The notes: generated by a model from the letters alone, not told the origin. 64,000 nucleotides of DNA from LC029 sp036676475 (GCA_036676475.1 JAKFCU010000004.1:1-64000); one strand, 5' to 3'; positions 1-9,338 are shown, numbered from the stretch's first letter. Program-made: numbers and translations.

Positions 1-990
1 TTCTTTTTGGAAGTTAGCAATCGTTTGTTCATCCAACTTCTTCTTCCAATTGAACGAAGGAGAGCAGTTGTAAGCCAAATGTTTGCCCGGGAACTTCGCA
101 TGGATCGCTTCAGCAAAGCGGCGAGCTTCTTCGATATTAGGTTCGGAAGTTTCACACCAGATCAGATCGCAGTATGGAGCATATGCTAATCCACGAGCAA
201 TCGCTTGATCCAAGCCCGGTTTCGTGTAATAGAATCCCTCCGAAGTTCTTTCTCCTGTTAAGAAATCCTGATCATACGGATCTGCATCACTGGTAATCAG
301 GTTAGCCGCATTCGCATCTGTACGAGCGATAATGACAGTTGGTACTCCCATAACATCTGCCGCCAAACGCGCTGCGATCAAGTTACGAACAGCCGTTTGT
401 GTAGGAAGTAATACTTTACCTCCTAGATGTCCACATTTCTTTTCCGAAGATAATTGATCTTCCAGGTGAACCCCACCCGCTCCTGCTTCAATCATCCCTT
501 TGGTTAATTCGAATACATTCAAAGGTCCGCCAAATCCGGCCTCCATATCGGCAACGATAGGAGCAAACCAATAGGTGTCTCCCTTTCCTTCTGCTTGTTG
601 GATCTGATCGGCACGCTGAAGCGTTTGGTTAATGCGCTTAACCACTTGAGGTACGCTATTAGCAGGATATAAACTTTGGTCAGGGTACATATGTCCTGCA
701 AGGTTGGCATCTGCCGCTACTTGCCATCCACTTAGGTAGATCGCTTTTAAACCAGCTTTGACTTGTTGCATTGCTTGATTTCCAGTAAGAGCACCCAAAG
801 CATTGATATAATCTTCAGTATTTACAAGATTCCACAGGCGTTCTGCCCCCATACGTGCTAAGGTCTGCTCCACAACCACAGAACCACGAAGTTTTATGAC
901 ATCTGCAGCAGAGTAGGTTCTTTCTACTCCATTCCATCGATCAGATTTCCAGCTTTCTTCTATTTGTTGTATTTGTTGTTCTCTAGTCAT
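1..990 (-). CDS. aceA: isocitrate lyase (3' end outside window)
   Basis: Isocitrate lyase cleaves isocitrate to glyoxylate and succinate in the glyoxylate shunt and lets the cell grow on acetate or fatty acids. The first 330 codons are visible and stay open to the window edge, so the C-terminus is missing here. The active-site signature KKCGH lies at residues 184-188 with the catalytic Cys at 186; the TIM-barrel stretch WFAPIVADMEAGFGG is at about 141-155. The start is the ATG at 990, preceded by AGGAGA. No malate synthase is seen on the visible side. The family call is secure. Confidence 0.95.
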   Translation of the reverse strand, partial: MTREQQIQQIEESWKSDRWNGVERTYSAADVIKLRGSVVVEQTLARMGAERLWNLVNTEDYINALGALTGNQAMQQVKAGLKAIYLSGWQVAADANLAGHMYPDQSLYPANSVPQVVKRINQTLQRADQIQQAEGKGDTYWFAPIVADMEAGFGGPLNVFELTKGMIEAGAGGVHLEDQLSSEKKCGHLGGKVLLPTQTAVRNLIAARLAADVMGVPTVIIARTDANAANLITSDADPYDQDFLTGERTSEGFYYTKPGLDQAIARGLAYAPYCDLIWCETSEPNIEEARRFAEAIHAKFPGKHLAYNCSPSFNWKKKLDEQTIANFQKE

Positions 991-1098
991 TGATCATGTC
1001 TCCTATTCATTTTATTATTTTGATTAAGTATCGATTAACCAAGGTTCATTATTCTGTTGATTACATAAATATTATCTAACAATGCAAGCAATAATATA

Positions 1099-1395
1099 CT
1101 ACTCTTCGATGTCCATGCAGCATTCAACGGCTTCTTTATGACTTTGATGTTCCATTCCACAAGCCCGGCACGTATGGGTCAAATCTAATTCATCTATTTT
1201 ACGGAAGACAACGACCCGTCCTTTTTTGGATTCAATTTCAAGATTTCCCTGTTCATTAGCAACAAGGGTTAAAATTACATCTCCATACACAAATGTTGTA
1301 TTTATCATTTCTTCATTCGTCTTACCTAATCCTCGATTTTGGAGTATCCAACGTTCTGCTAATTCTTTTCCGGTTGCTTTTATCGCTTGCATCAT
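1099..1395 (-). CDS. small hypothetical protein with C-terminal Cys/His cluster
   Basis: A 98-residue soluble protein that I do not recognise. The first two thirds are mixed alpha/beta without motif. The last 25 residues carry CRAC, two His and a CC pair, spaced like a small zinc-binding knuckle. A good ribosome site (GGAAGGTG) precedes tandem ATG codons at 1395 and 1392, so either may be used. It follows aceA on the same strand but about 100 bp upstream of it. Zinc binding is inference only. Confidence 0.6.
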   Translation of the reverse strand: MMQAIKATGKELAERWILQNRGLGKTNEEMINTTFVYGDVILTLVANEQGNLEIESKKGRVVVFRKIDELDLTHTCRACGMEHQSHKEAVECCMDIEE

Positions 1396-1619
1396 AGCAC
1401 CTTCCTCTGTTCTGTATTAATCATATAATAACACATACACCGAAATGTTCAACTGTTATATTACACTATATAAAGCGTTAACATTCTTTAATTTCTCATA
1501 ATTCTTTTGTTTTCCTCAATTTTTCTATATATTTTAAAAAGGAGTAAACTCTATAGCTAACCCTTTAATTTAGTTCAAACCTTCAACTTTCTCCACTGGA
1601 AATATGAAAATAATGTAAA

Positions 1620-1655
1620 AGAAGCCCTCCATATCCTATTGGAAGGCTTCTTTTG
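1620..1655. terminator. bidirectional hairpin terminator
   Basis: Stem AGAAGCC-TCC / GGA-GGCTTCT followed by T residues on either strand. It ends the minus-strand doxX/dioxygenase unit. The rest of 1396-1664 is AT-rich, and I see no gene in it. Confidence 0.7.
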
Positions 1656-1664
1656 ATTGGTCTA

Positions 1665-2078
1665 TTAAACGGCCTCTTGTTTGGAACGTCCAAGCATTTG
1701 GTCGAGAGAATACAGAGGACTTCCGTTTAAGACTAAGTAAACTGAAATGATCAATAAGGCCAAATCCAATTCATACCCAGCCATTTGTCCGTTCCCCATA
1801 AATCCGGCAGATAGCTTAGCCGTGAAAATAGCGCCAATCATGACAAAGGCAAAAAGGAGCGCTACCACACGTGTGCCAATCCCTAATATCATGGCGATTC
1901 CCCCAAACAATTCAATAAACGATACAACATAACCCATAAACCCCGGTATTCCAAGGGATTGGAAAAACCCCGCCACATTGCCTAGACCCATTTGAAGCTT
2001 AGCCCAGCCATGAATCAAAAATGTAATACCTAATATCACTCGCAAAAGCAGTGATCCTAACTCATAACGATTTGTCAT
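1665..2078 (-). CDS. DoxX family membrane protein
   Basis: A 137-residue protein with about four hydrophobic helices and the DoxX hallmark of an early ITFLIHGWAKL segment. DoxX-family proteins are small quinone/oxidoreductase-associated membrane proteins, often induced by thiol or quinone stress; the reaction is not settled for most members. I chose the ATG at 2078 because GAGGT lies 7-8 bases upstream; a longer reading from 2123 would overlap the preceding gene and has no ribosome site. It lies 34 bp after the dioxygenase gene and is probably co-transcribed with it. Confidence 0.8.
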   Translation of the reverse strand: MTNRYELGSLLLRVILGITFLIHGWAKLQMGLGNVAGFFQSLGIPGFMGYVVSFIELFGGIAMILGIGTRVVALLFAFVMIGAIFTAKLSAGFMGNGQMAGYELDLALLIISVYLVLNGSPLYSLDQMLGRSKQEAV

Positions 2079-2112
2079 CTTATTTACCTCTTTCATTAAT
2101 AATTTTTGTTCT

Positions 2113-2880
2113 TTAAAATGCAAAACTAAGATAACTTAATGTCCCATGATCATAGAATCGGTGAATCACCTTCCCTTGTGAGTTTGGATCCCCGCTTCCC
2201 ATCGCAATAAAAAAGGGTACCAAATGTTCTGCTCGCGGAACAGCTGACCGTGCATGAGGAGCTAAAGTCTCATATTTAAATAGGGAGTCCAAATCCTTGT
2301 TTTGTACCTTATCAATAATCCAATCATCAAATTCTACTGCCCATGGTTCTGCTGAAGTCTGCCCCCAATTCAGCATCCTTAGATTATGAACGAGCGCTCC
2401 GCTACCGATGACAAGGATATCTTCCTTCCCTATCCCTTGAAGAGCTTCACCAATCCTAAATTGGTCTACTGGAGGAAGAGTCGGATTCACCGAAACCTGA
2501 ACAACGGGAATATCAGCTTTAGGGTAAATGCGGTGTAAAAGGGTCCACGAGCCATGATCCAAGCCTCTTGTGGAATCTTTTTTTACAGCTATTCCTTGCT
2601 TCTCAAACCTTTCCATAATCATGGAAGCGGTATGTTTGGCTCCTTTCGCCGGATATTTGATCGTATACAACTCAGAGGGAAAGCCACCAAAATCATAGAT
2701 CGTGTCATAAACATCATCCCTATATGAAACCATCAGAGTTGGAGTTTCCCAATGTGCCGTAAAAATAACAATGGCCTTCGGTTTGATTTGTTCACCCAAT
2801 TTGGTCAAATAATCGGTGTATACATTATTCTCAATGGCAATCATGGGGGAACCATGAGCTAAGAACAAAGATGGAACCAT
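2113..2880 (-). CDS. class III extradiol dioxygenase (DODA/YgiD type)
   Basis: A 255-residue protein of the LigB-like, zinc/iron extradiol dioxygenase family that includes 4,5-DOPA dioxygenase. Visible metal and active-site motifs in order are FLAHGSP near the N-terminus, FTAHWE, GLDHGSW, a central HNL and a late EHLVPF. The length is normal for the family. The native substrate of Firmicute members is not known; with the DoxX partner a role in quinone or catechol detoxification is inferred. The start ATG at 2880 follows AAGGGGG. Confidence 0.85.
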   Translation of the reverse strand: MVPSLFLAHGSPMIAIENNVYTDYLTKLGEQIKPKAIVIFTAHWETPTLMVSYRDDVYDTIYDFGGFPSELYTIKYPAKGAKHTASMIMERFEKQGIAVKKDSTRGLDHGSWTLLHRIYPKADIPVVQVSVNPTLPPVDQFRIGEALQGIGKEDILVIGSGALVHNLRMLNWGQTSAEPWAVEFDDWIIDKVQNKDLDSLFKYETLAPHARSAVPRAEHLVPFFIAMGSGDPNSQGKVIHRFYDHGTLSYLSFAF

Positions 2881-3042
2881 TGAATATCCCCCTTATAAAT
2901 AATTTTTATTAACTAACTTTATGTAACTTAGTATATAATAATAATTAAATTACGTCAATTCAGAGATAATCAATTATGGGCTGAAACGTGGATAGAAAAT
3001 AGGCTGCAGCCGGAAGATGACAAAAACAGGTGACAACCCATG

Positions 3043-3200
3043 GAGGGCACTGAAAAAGTAGTCCCTTTTGAAAAATGTGCTTTTTTAGGGGTGTAATAAT
3101 GTCTCCCCATACGTCAAACGAGCCTTAGAAGCAATTCTAGAGGCTCGTTTTTCTTTCATCAATCTTAAATTTTTAAAAAGTGGACTTTTTCAGTGGCCTC
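3043..3200. mobile_element. 158-bp MITE with IS1182-type ends
   Basis: The ends read GAGGGCACTGAAAAA and, inverted, GAGGCCACTGAAAAAGTCC, which match the inverted repeats of the full IS at 7517-9214. A 9-bp direct repeat CAACCCATG flanks it (3034-3042 and 3201-3209). There is no ORF inside, but there is a strong internal hairpin (AAACGAGCC / GGCTCGTTT). It probably depends on the IS transposase for movement. It splits a terminator hairpin: AAACAGGTG on the left and CACCTGTTT on the right are its two arms. Confidence 0.85.
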
Positions 3201-3250
3201 CAACCCATGCCACCTGTTTTTTTAATAAACCTTACCAAGATCAACCAACT

Positions 3251-3838
3251 TTAGAAATAATCTCGATCCGAATCAATCCAAACCGTTTTCTGTTCATACG
3301 GTGCTCTTTGACCTTTATGCTGTTTCATATCCGGATATCCAATATAAATAAAGCCCAGTAGTCCATCCTGTTCTCTCAAGCCAAAAAGTTTGTTCATTTT
3401 AGCATGATAAGTCGGTTGTCCCGTGCGCCATATCGCTCCTAATCCTAAAGCATGTGCAGCAAGCAGCATGTTTTGGATAGCTGCATTGACTGCTCCAATT
3501 TCTTCGATTTCAATGACTTTAGGGTTAGCTGAAGGCATGACGGCAACAGCAATAATCAGCGGTGCCCGAAAGGGCTTATCCTCTTGCTTTTTTAATATCG
3601 TCTGATTTTCCTCAGATAATGGATTTTCCATTCCTTCACTAGCAATTTCAGCCAATGTTCTGCCAAGCGGCCTTCTCCCTTCCCCGGTTAAGATGAAGAA
3701 TTTCCATGGTTCTGTTTTATAGTGGGATGGTGCCCATGCTGCGGCTTCCAATAGCTTCTTAATCGTTGCCTGATCGATGGGATCCGGCTTAACTTTTCCA
3801 ATGCTTCTTCGATTCTGAATCGCTTCGAAAAGATCCAT
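3251..3838 (-). CDS. nitroreductase family FMN protein
   Basis: A 195-residue nitroreductase-fold flavoprotein, closest in feel to YdjA-type enzymes. It shows the N-terminal FMN-binding NRRSIGKVKPDPI segment, the AAAWAPSHYKTEPWKF stretch and a conserved GLGAIWRTG near residue 150. Such enzymes reduce nitro compounds or quinones with NAD(P)H. The start ATG at 3838 has AAGGAGC upstream. It is probably the gene whose transcript ended at the terminator now split by the MITE. Confidence 0.85.
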   Translation of the reverse strand: MDLFEAIQNRRSIGKVKPDPIDQATIKKLLEAAAWAPSHYKTEPWKFFILTGEGRRPLGRTLAEIASEGMENPLSEENQTILKKQEDKPFRAPLIIAVAVMPSANPKVIEIEEIGAVNAAIQNMLLAAHALGLGAIWRTGQPTYHAKMNKLFGLREQDGLLGFIYIGYPDMKQHKGQRAPYEQKTVWIDSDRDYF

Positions 3839-4047
3839 AATCTATCAGCTCCTTAATGTAAATTGATTTAATATCACTAATTTTTATTATATACTGAATA
3901 ATAGACGAAATAGCATGACATGATGTGTTTCAGGATACTGATGCTGGGGCGTGATCAAATTATTCTTGTATAGAGATTTTCTAGAAAGGGTAGTAATGGT
4001 AAAGGCATAATTTAATATATTACAAAGACTGATAGGAGGAGATGGAA

Positions 4048-4470
4048 ATGAAAAAACTTATTATTGAAAAATCAATCGAAATCGATGCCCCGCCTTCCCA
4101 TATATGGGAAGTGTTGACCAACCCTGCTCTCAGTAAACAGTGGATCGAGCAATTCTGGCCGGGTTTCGGTACTTTAGAATCCGACTGGCAGGATGGCAGC
4201 ATCATGCACTGGAAAACGGCCGACGGGACAATCGACATGCAGGGAACGATCCTTGCCCTTGAGCCAAACAAGATGATCCGGTACAGCTTTACGATGCCAC
4301 AAGACATCGTCACCCTCACGCTCGAAGAAGGGAACAGACAAACCGTATTGTCCGTCACTCACGGAGATTTTGCCGAGAAGCCTGACGGTGAAGAATGCTA
4401 CATTGGTGCGGTGGCCGGTTGGGATATGAACCTGCCAAAAATCAAAGAGATAGCGGAGAAACTGAAATAG
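4048..4470 (+). CDS. SRPBCC/AHSA1 domain protein
   Basis: A 140-residue single-domain START/Bet v1-like protein. It opens with the typical strand IIEKSIEIDAPPSHIWEVLTNP and continues with the WIEQFWPG and MIRYSF strands that line the hydrophobic pocket. Members bind small hydrophobic ligands or activate Hsp90; the ligand here is unknown. I place the start at the ATG at 4048, 7 bases after AGGAGG; the ATG at 4042 sits too close to that site. It stands alone between two minus-strand units. I see no gene in 4471-4696. Confidence 0.75.
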   Translation: MKKLIIEKSIEIDAPPSHIWEVLTNPALSKQWIEQFWPGFGTLESDWQDGSIMHWKTADGTIDMQGTILALEPNKMIRYSFTMPQDIVTLTLEEGNRQTVLSVTHGDFAEKPDGEECYIGAVAGWDMNLPKIKEIAEKLK

Positions 4471-4696
4471 AGGAAAAAATGGACCTTATTTATAAATAAG
4501 GGTGGAAAAAAAGATAAATAAGGGAAAAAGCTCTCTTAACACTCCCTTCAACCCCCTATAAAAGGCATACAGAAGCAAATAGCGTACATTTTTCCCCTTA
4601 AGTGTCCTTTCAACAAGCTAAATCTTAAAATAAGGGAATAGAAATCCCCTATCCCCATACTGCCCGACCCAAGGTATTAGTTTCAGTTTTAGTACA

Positions 4697-5473
4697 TTAA
4701 ACTTCCTCCATATTCCATTTTAACGTCTTTCTTTTTAAGGGATGAATAATGAAGTGATCTAAAATGATGATAATGGCAACACTCACCAAGGTCCAAGCAA
4801 ACACTCTTGCCGTATCAATGTTGACTCTTGCTAATGCTAATGAATAGCCAATCCCATTATCTGAGCCAAGTAATTCTGCCATAATCGTAATTCGGACTGC
4901 AGAGCCTGAGGCAAGTGAAATGGCCGTAAAGATCGGGACCGCTAATCCTGGCAGAATAATATGTTTCAATGTATGAAAAGGGGAGCTCTTATACAGATGG
5001 GCCATTTCCAGTAATTGTTTATCAATATTGCGCCATCCATCTGCCGTATTTAAATAGATACTTGGGAATACAAGCACACTAACCACAAAGATCGGTACGA
5101 TCCAACCCGTACCAAACCATACCATCGCAAGGACAACTAGAATGATAGGAGGCAGGCCTAATAACAGAGAAAGGAGTGGTCGAAAAGCATCATAAATAAT
5201 AGAATAGTTCCCTGCTATTAAGCCGCAAATAATGGCTAAAATCATGCCAATGAAAAGTCCAATGACCATTCTTAGACTCGATTCGCCTATCTGTTTGACT
5301 AGCTCCCCACTCTGGACCATATGAACAAAAGCCTTTAGGGTTTCTATAGGTGAGGGGAATAAAATACTTGGCAGGTATAATGAGAGTACCTGCCAAGCTG
5401 CTATCAGAATAAAAACGGTACAGAATTGAACAAAAAATGTATCACCCTTACTTTTCGTAATAGAACCCCGCAT
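4697..5473 (-). CDS. ABC transporter permease (SsuC/TauC/ThiX type)
   Basis: A 258-residue inner membrane subunit with about six helices and the BPD_transp_1 coupling region (AELLGSDNGIGYSLALA) near residue 200. It belongs to the nitrate/sulfonate/taurine/pyrimidine importer group. The likely ATG at 5473 has GGAGGG 10 bases upstream and overlaps the end of the substrate-binding gene by 26 bp, which suggests translational coupling. The substrate cannot be told from sequence. Confidence 0.85.
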   Translation of the reverse strand: MRGSITKSKGDTFFVQFCTVFILIAAWQVLSLYLPSILFPSPIETLKAFVHMVQSGELVKQIGESSLRMVIGLFIGMILAIICGLIAGNYSIIYDAFRPLLSLLLGLPPIILVVLAMVWFGTGWIVPIFVVSVLVFPSIYLNTADGWRNIDKQLLEMAHLYKSSPFHTLKHIILPGLAVPIFTAISLASGSAVRITIMAELLGSDNGIGYSLALARVNIDTARVFAWTLVSVAIIIILDHFIIHPLKRKTLKWNMEEV

Positions 5474-6509
5474 CTGGTAGTTTCCCTCCAATGATCTCTG
5501 GTGAAATAGTTGAGAGTTCATTAAAGAAGAATTCTAGTTCTTCTTTAGCATCCTTTGCCGGAACATACTGCAAATTTAAAGATGGGATTATCTTTTGAAT
5601 AAATTGCGGCTCTAATCCTTCCTGATACTTGGCAATGGTTACAGCAGCTTTGTCCGGTTTTTCATTAAGGAAAGTAACGGATTCTTTCATGCGATCCTGA
5701 AGAGCCTCCACTAATTCTGGATGCTTATCAATTAGTTCCCCTGAAACTAGAATTCCTGCTTGAGGGATACGGGGCTCTTTTCCAGTTACTTTTGCCCACT
5801 CTTTTTGTAAATTCATGACTTTAGCCAGATTTTTCCCCTCTTTTTTCCCTTTCATAACAGATAGTGACGCAACATGTTCAGGAATCACAGCATAGTTGGC
5901 TTTTCCAGCAACGAGCAGTTGGACAAGCTCCTGTGGTGCTGATACATACTCAATTTTTACATCTTTAGTGGGATCTAAATTATTTTTCTTAAGTAAGTAC
6001 TGAAAAACAAGATCAGGCATATCACCCTTGAATGGAACATGAATGGTTTTTCCTTTAAGGCTTTCCCAAGTTACCTCTTTCCCTTCTGGCCCAATCACAT
6101 AAAGGATCCCCCAGATCAGCGTATTAATCAACTTCACATCCATCCCGCGGTTGTATAGATTAGCCCCGACATAAGTGGGAACAGCTGATACTTGCGCCTG
6201 TCCTGAACTAATTCTGGCACGTAATTCATCCGGGTTTTTCCACGGCGTAAAACTAAGCTTTTCGGTATAGTCTTGTAAACTGTTCTCTTCTACTATATTG
6301 TAAATTGGAGCGGCTATCGAAATTCCCAAGGGAGCTTGAACAGTAAGCACAGGAAGTTTATCGACTTGATTACTGTTTTCCTTTGGTTGAGTCTGCTGAG
6401 CGGGCTGCGGTTGCGTCGGTGTACTTTGACTCGAACATCCTGCCAGCAAGCTTGAAAATAATAGTGACACACTTAGAAATATACTTGTGGCTTTAAATTT
6501 GCCTGCCAT
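5448..6509 (-). CDS. ABC transporter substrate-binding lipoprotein (NMT1/SsuA-like)
   Basis: A 353-residue secreted lipoprotein. The signal peptide ends in the lipobox LLAGC with the lipidated Cys at 25, followed by a Pro/Gln/Ser linker. The body is the NMT1/THI5-like periplasmic-binding fold (PLGISIAAPIYNIVEE, later VPFKGDMPDLVFQYLLKK). Family members carry sulfonates, nitrate, thiamine precursors or other small organics. The Fur box upstream of the operon hints at a role in low iron, but the ligand is unknown. The start follows AGGGGG, 3 bp after the ATPase stop. Confidence 0.85.
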   Translation of the reverse strand: MAGKFKATSIFLSVSLLFSSLLAGCSSQSTPTQPQPAQQTQPKENSNQVDKLPVLTVQAPLGISIAAPIYNIVEENSLQDYTEKLSFTPWKNPDELRARISSGQAQVSAVPTYVGANLYNRGMDVKLINTLIWGILYVIGPEGKEVTWESLKGKTIHVPFKGDMPDLVFQYLLKKNNLDPTKDVKIEYVSAPQELVQLLVAGKANYAVIPEHVASLSVMKGKKEGKNLAKVMNLQKEWAKVTGKEPRIPQAGILVSGELIDKHPELVEALQDRMKESVTFLNEKPDKAAVTIAKYQEGLEPQFIQKIIPSLNLQYVPAKDAKEELEFFFNELSTISPEIIGGKLPDAGFYYEK

Positions 6510-6512
6510 CTT

Positions 6513-7220
6513 TTATCCCCCTATTAAACATGAGTTTAGTTGTTTTTTCATTTGTTGAATATCGTCATCATTACGATTCTCCCTAAGTGTAGAGAGTCTG
6601 ATTTCCTTTGTAAACGAGGTGCAATCTTTGGAAAACAGCAAAACACGATCGGCAAGTCTTGCTGCCTCTTCCGCGTCATGCGTAACATAAAGAACACCGA
6701 TATCCTTCTCTGCTATCAAGCGGGCAACGTCCTCTTGCATCTCTCTTTTTAGAGACACATCTAAGGCTGAAAATGGTTCATCCATCAGAATGATTTGGGG
6801 ATCAGAAGCTAAGGCTCTAGCAATCGAGACCCGCTGTTTCATTCCCCCTGATAGTTGTTTTGGGTAGAAATGACTCACCTGTTTCAAACCAACTTTACTT
6901 AGAACCTCCATTGCCTTCTCTTTCATTTCCTTTTCATCCCGTTTTCCCATGACAAAGTGAACATTGTCTAACACCGTTTTCCAGGGGATTAAGCGAGGTT
7001 CCTGGAAAACATAACCGAAGCGGTTCGTATGGGCTGCCACTTTACCAAGCGTATGTTTGACAAGACCCGCAGCAATATTGAGTATGGTTGTTTTCCCGCA
7101 TCCTGAAGGTCCTAAAATGGCAATCACTTCCCCCTTTTTCAGCGATAAGGAAAAATTGTCAAGAACCGTTTTTCCACTGAATGTTTTGCTAACGGAGTGA
7201 AATTCCAGCAACGCCTCCAT
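6513..7220 (-). CDS. ABC transporter ATP-binding protein (SsuB-like)
   Basis: A 235-residue ABC ATPase that powers the permease and lipoprotein encoded just downstream. Walker A GPSGCGKT is at 37-44, the signature LSGGMKQR at 123-130 and Walker B ILMDEP at 144-149; a YVTHDAEEA switch follows. It is first in the operon, and a Fur-type site lies about 100 bp upstream. The start ATG at 7220 follows GGGAGGAG. Confidence 0.88.
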   Translation of the reverse strand: MEALLEFHSVSKTFSGKTVLDNFSLSLKKGEVIAILGPSGCGKTTILNIAAGLVKHTLGKVAAHTNRFGYVFQEPRLIPWKTVLDNVHFVMGKRDEKEMKEKAMEVLSKVGLKQVSHFYPKQLSGGMKQRVSIARALASDPQIILMDEPFSALDVSLKREMQEDVARLIAEKDIGVLYVTHDAEEAARLADRVLLFSKDCTSFTKEIRLSTLRENRNDDDIQQMKKQLNSCLIGG

Positions 7221-7315
7221 CGAAAGGCTCCTCCCATTCCCTTATTTGATTACTGTAAAGGTGATATGATCGTATACGGTTTGTTGCTTGTGTCATCTTA
7301 CAACTCTCCCATACT

Positions 7316-7330
7316 TGAAAATGATTATCA
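7316..7330. promoter_or_regulatory. Fur box upstream of ABC operon
   Basis: TGAAAATGATTATCA matches the 7-1-7 Fur consensus TGATAATNATTATCA at 14 of 15 positions. It lies 86 bp upstream of the ATPase start on the minus strand. Regulation of this importer by iron is inferred. Confidence 0.7.
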
Positions 7331-7516
7331 ACGTCATTTATTCCTTTTTTATTGTATATGATAATTTTTTTCATTTAAGTGATATATATCACCTATATCA
7401 CTATATTCCCACTAATAACCTTTAAGGGTCTTGAAGCTCACAAATTCTACGCAAATAAAATAAAGCTGACATCATGGTCATATTTTTTTAAGAACGAAAA
7501 AGAAGCCTGACTTATC

Positions 7517-9214
7517 GAGGCCACTGAAAAACTAACGTTTTTTTCTCAGTAATAATGTGGTTTCAATAAAAAGACGACTTCCTATTCACTTTTCTGAATG
7601 GGAGAGCCGTCTTTTCTTTTATTTCACCTCGGATTTATCCCGTTTTTTAACCCATTAGTGTCAATATCCTTTTTAAATTTACGGTGAAGATTGCCATTGC
7701 TCCTTGTAATTCCATGCCAATAAGACCCGAGGATTCCGCAACATCATACCCGTGTCTGTGTTTTAATTCGCTATTTTTGGCTTCTATTTTATATCGTTCT
7801 TTCGACTTTTCCTTAAAATAGTCACTTCTTTGGAATTTTTCCTGCTCTGTATGTATATTGGATTTAATAGTAACAGAATAAGTTTTGCTTTTAGCACCTT
7901 CTTTATAACATCCATCCTTAAAGGGACAATTTTTACATTTTTCTACATCAAAATAATAGGTGTCCACTTGATTAGCGGCTACACCTTTTTTACCTTGTCG
8001 TGCTTTCCGTATTGCCATATGCCCAGCCTTACAAACATACATTCCAGCATCTTTATTGAACTCAAATTCATCTTCTTTTTTACGGAAACCTTGCGTTACA
8101 GAAGGGTTTAATTTGGCTACTAATTTTATTTCATTCTCATTTGTATATTCAATGTTTCCCTTTTCAGAATAGGCTGCATCACCCATTACGGTTTCGACTT
8201 GCATTCCAGCTTTGATGCTTTTTTCGATTAGCATTTTTAATTGTTTTCCGTCATTTTTTTCTCCTGTCGTAACTGTTGCGGCAGTAATAATCCGTTCTTC
8301 ACTTATGGCCATCTGTGTCTTATATCCAAAAAATGAGGAATCGGCAGTTTTATGTCCTACTTTTGCATCTTGATCTTCTGAAATCTGTAGATGTTCGATA
8401 TCATCGGCAACTGTTTCTTTTAAAAGGTTTAACTGTTCCTTTACTTTTGGATACTGAGTAAGGCTGTCTTCCTTTTCGATCACATCAATGAGTTTTTGAC
8501 AATAGTCAATTTCATCCTCCAGGGCATCCGTTGTCGTTTTGGAGGGAAACTTACGTTTCATATTTTCATCTATTTGGTATACAGCTTTTCTTAGCTTTTT
8601 GGATCGGTCCATTAGAATTTCTTTGGGGGTCTTTTGATTATAGCGGGCTTTTGTATGGGTGGCGTCCACAATAATGGCTTTACTTTTGATGATTTCCTTC
8701 TCAATGGCAATTTCAACGGTTTTATTGATAAGTATGTCCAAAAGGTTTACATCTTTTAATCGAAGTTTTCGGAACTTCGTCAGAGAACTTGCTTCAATCA
8801 CTGCTTCTTCTGGTGCCATGTTTAGAAAATACTTAAATGACATGTCATATTTCGAACGCTCAACGATATCGACGTCAGACAAGTCGTGGATAGACTTCAG
8901 TAATAAATATTTGAACATGCGAATAGGGTCGATGGCGTTTCGACCGTTATCAAGACAATATTTATCCTTAAGTTCATCATAAACAAAAGAGAAGTCGACC
9001 AGATCGTTAATTTTACGCAACATATTATCCTTTGGAACAACTAAATCATAAATAGCCATATATGGACTGAAAATCATGGATTGTTGATTTTTTATCATAG
9101 TATCCACCCGCTTGACATTGATAATATAATTATACAGCAAAAAAGGTATAATTCCCTCAGAATAATGAGGAATTATACCTTTTATTAACTTAAGGGGACT
9201 TTTTCAGTGGCCTC
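7517..9214 (-). mobile_element. intact IS1182-family insertion sequence
   Basis: A 1698-bp element with inverted ends starting GAGGCCACTGAAAAA on both sides and an 8-bp direct repeat GACTTATC flanking it (7509-7516, 9215-9222). It carries one full transposase gene. A hairpin lies inside each end (about 7577-7620 and 9142-9182), which would block read-in transcription. Removing the element restores a 20-bp-stem terminator (arms 7491-7510 and 9221-9240), so it landed exactly in that loop. Confidence 0.93.
7647..9098 (-). CDS. IS1182 family transposase
   Basis: A 483-residue DDE transposase, complete. The N-terminal helix-turn-helix-like domain is followed by the RNase H-like core with Asp in VDATH (145), Asp in GDAAY (307) and Glu in KNSELK (444). 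A Cys cluster (CKNCPFKDGC, about 389-397) is the usual zinc-knuckle-like insertion of the family. I use the ATG at 9098 with GGGTGG upstream. No frameshift is visible, so it is probably active and could also move the MITE at 3043-3200. Confidence 0.93.
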   Translation of the reverse strand: MIKNQQSMIFSPYMAIYDLVVPKDNMLRKINDLVDFSFVYDELKDKYCLDNGRNAIDPIRMFKYLLLKSIHDLSDVDIVERSKYDMSFKYFLNMAPEEAVIEASSLTKFRKLRLKDVNLLDILINKTVEIAIEKEIIKSKAIIVDATHTKARYNQKTPKEILMDRSKKLRKAVYQIDENMKRKFPSKTTTDALEDEIDYCQKLIDVIEKEDSLTQYPKVKEQLNLLKETVADDIEHLQISEDQDAKVGHKTADSSFFGYKTQMAISEERIITAATVTTGEKNDGKQLKMLIEKSIKAGMQVETVMGDAAYSEKGNIEYTNENEIKLVAKLNPSVTQGFRKKEDEFEFNKDAGMYVCKAGHMAIRKARQGKKGVAANQVDTYYFDVEKCKNCPFKDGCYKEGAKSKTYSVTIKSNIHTEQEKFQRSDYFKEKSKERYKIEAKNSELKHRHGYDVAESSGLIGMELQGAMAIFTVNLKRILTLMG

Positions 9215-9338
9215 GACTTATCAGACCTCTTTTTCGTTCTCATACATAGTTCATGCATTATTATTATAATAAGAAATTAAGGGAATTCAGATTAATAATT
9301 ATAAGTTTTGTCAAACATAAAGTAAGGGAGGTGACAAT

